A DNA stretch of 64,000 nucleotides from Isochrysis galbana (taxonomy: Eukaryota > Haptophyta > Isochrysidales > Isochrysidaceae): contig CM030934.1 of NCBI GenBank assembly GCA_018136815.1, forward strand, positions 2,619,070 to 2,683,069, given 5' to 3'. Of this stretch, positions 63,104-64,000 are shown piece by piece; within the stretch, counting starts at the first letter, position 1; each line of letters opens with the position of its first letter. A model generated the notes under the pieces. That model saw nothing but the letters and a program-made list of their open reading frames with translations, was not told the origin of the DNA and searched no databases. The translations under genes were made by a program, and so were the position numbers.

Positions 63104-64000
63104 ATGGAGCGCGCGCCGACCGCTCCCAACTCCCAGCCCTCTGCCGCCACGACGCCCCAACGGGGCCGACCCAAGCCACCGGAGCCCAAGCGCTCGCAGC
63201 CCTCAGCCCCTCCCGATCAGGACGTCGAGATGGCGCCACCTCCCTCTCCTCCCAGGCAGCCCCACAGCCAGGGAACAGGCAGAGTCCTGTTCCCTGGTGC
63301 AGACCAGAGCCAGGGCAAAGCCCTGCCACAGGCCTCCCTCGACACGCCACCCAACCAAGGACTCCCCATGGGGGCTGGCAGCACTGCTGCCACCCCCATG
63401 GTGGCAACTCCTACCACCAGTGCACCCCTCGGGGGCGGGCACTTGACACAACAATCAATCCTGGGGGCTTTTGCGCCCTCCAACCAACAACCAACACCTG
63501 CGCAAAAATCCTACGCGGAAGCCGCCCAGAAGGGACCCATGGGGAAGGCTCCAATGCAGCAAGCCCAGAAGCAACCAACCCCACAGCCACAGCCGCCATC
63601 GCGCAAGCGGGCCGACCCCCAATCGGACCCCAAGCCGGTTGTCAGCAACAACACACAACTTGCTCCCCCCCCTCTTGATGAGGAGGAAGAGCCGGAAGAC
63701 ACCCCTTTTTTCATTCAGCTAGCTCAGCTAGCTGACGACAAGAAGGACATCAAAAGTGAAGATGTAGCTACCTTCATGAAATTCCTCCTCTCTAGGCTGG
63801 AAGGCCTAGACGCAACCCCGGATGGGATGGACAAGGGTCGTAAAGGCCCTTGGATCTTTTACGTCGATGAGGACGCACACGATCAATTTAAGGCCGCATA
63901 TGGAGACAAAGTAAATACGGCACTTTCAGGAGTCCCGCACGAGTTTGGAATCACTTACGGCGCGTTAGCCGATTCGGCCCCTCGCAAGTCGAGCGCCATC
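63104..64000 (+). CDS. LINE ORF1 (gag-like), cut by window end
   Basis: ATG at 63104-63106; the frame is open through 64000 (299 codons, no stop in window). Residues 1-190 are Pro/Gln/Ser-rich and disordered (MERAPTAPNSQPSAATTPQR, SYAEAAQKGP). After an acidic stretch (DEEEEPEDTP), a globular part begins: FFIQLAQLADDKKDIKSED, FMKFLLSRLEG, KGPWIFYVDEDAHDQFKAAY. Disordered proline-rich N-termini followed by an RNA-binding-like domain are common in LINE ORF1. The SYAEAA motif is frequent in such proteins. The intact frame, unlike other copies here, makes this the best candidate for an active element. Confidence 0.7.
   Translation, partial: MERAPTAPNSQPSAATTPQRGRPKPPEPKRSQPSAPPDQDVEMAPPPSPPRQPHSQGTGRVLFPGADQSQGKALPQASLDTPPNQGLPMGAGSTAATPMVATPTTSAPLGGGHLTQQSILGAFAPSNQQPTPAQKSYAEAAQKGPMGKAPMQQAQKQPTPQPQPPSRKRADPQSDPKPVVSNNTQLAPPPLDEEEEPEDTPFFIQLAQLADDKKDIKSEDVATFMKFLLSRLEGLDATPDGMDKGRKGPWIFYVDEDAHDQFKAAYGDKVNTALSGVPHEFGITYGALADSAPRKSSAI

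Overview
The window is nuclear DNA of a unicellular eukaryote. It has GT-AG spliced genes, non-LTR (LINE-type) retroelements, a Ty3/gypsy relic, a Stowaway-like DNA transposon, abundant microsatellites and about 1.1 kb of TTAGGG-type telomeric repeat. A TRCF/Mfd-type helicase with a signal-peptide-like N-terminus suggests a GC-rich alga with a plastid of secondary origin. A haptophyte-like source is a guess. No rRNA, tRNA or CRISPR array was seen.

A 100-N gap (43448-43547) is followed directly by (CCCTAA)n whose degenerate inner edge faces right. The right part (43548-64000) therefore reads as a contig starting at a chromosome end, scaffolded onto an unrelated left contig. Linkage across the gap should not be trusted.

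Left part, 1-29 kb: a repeat-rich accessory region built from two unrecognised gene families. Family A is 214-219 aa, with basic and acidic patches. Family B is about 600-630 aa, with a zinc-ribbon-like motif and two tandem coiled-coil-like repeats. They form convergent A/B pairs copied in two long, nearly identical inverted repeats: IR1 (1-2348 / 5408-7738) and IR2 (12677-15430 / 17171-19926). An older family B gene lies at 26.4 kb. The spacers and flanks hold LINE copies, some with readable target-site duplications, an apparent 5' inversion and nested insertions.

29-43 kb: a cysteine-rich ORF broken by a frameshift, a GNAT-domain ORF, an ankyrin-repeat gene, a La/LARP7-type RNA-binding protein, and a 12-exon TRCF/Mfd-like gene whose exons could be joined in frame. 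The rest is non-coding or relic DNA.

Right part, 43.5-64 kb: telomere, subtelomeric repeats and a strong hairpin. Next come a TANGO6/Rtp1-like HEAT-repeat gene, a LINE carrying a 1,013-bp Stowaway-like element, a 10-exon Strawberry notch (SBNO) helicase gene, and the 5' end of a LINE whose ORF1 runs off the window.

The conserved single-copy genes are housekeeping genes (transcription-repair coupling, small RNA binding, polymerase/Golgi factor, chromatin helicase) and do not form a pathway with each other. The least explained component is the A/B gene pair and its palindromic amplification.
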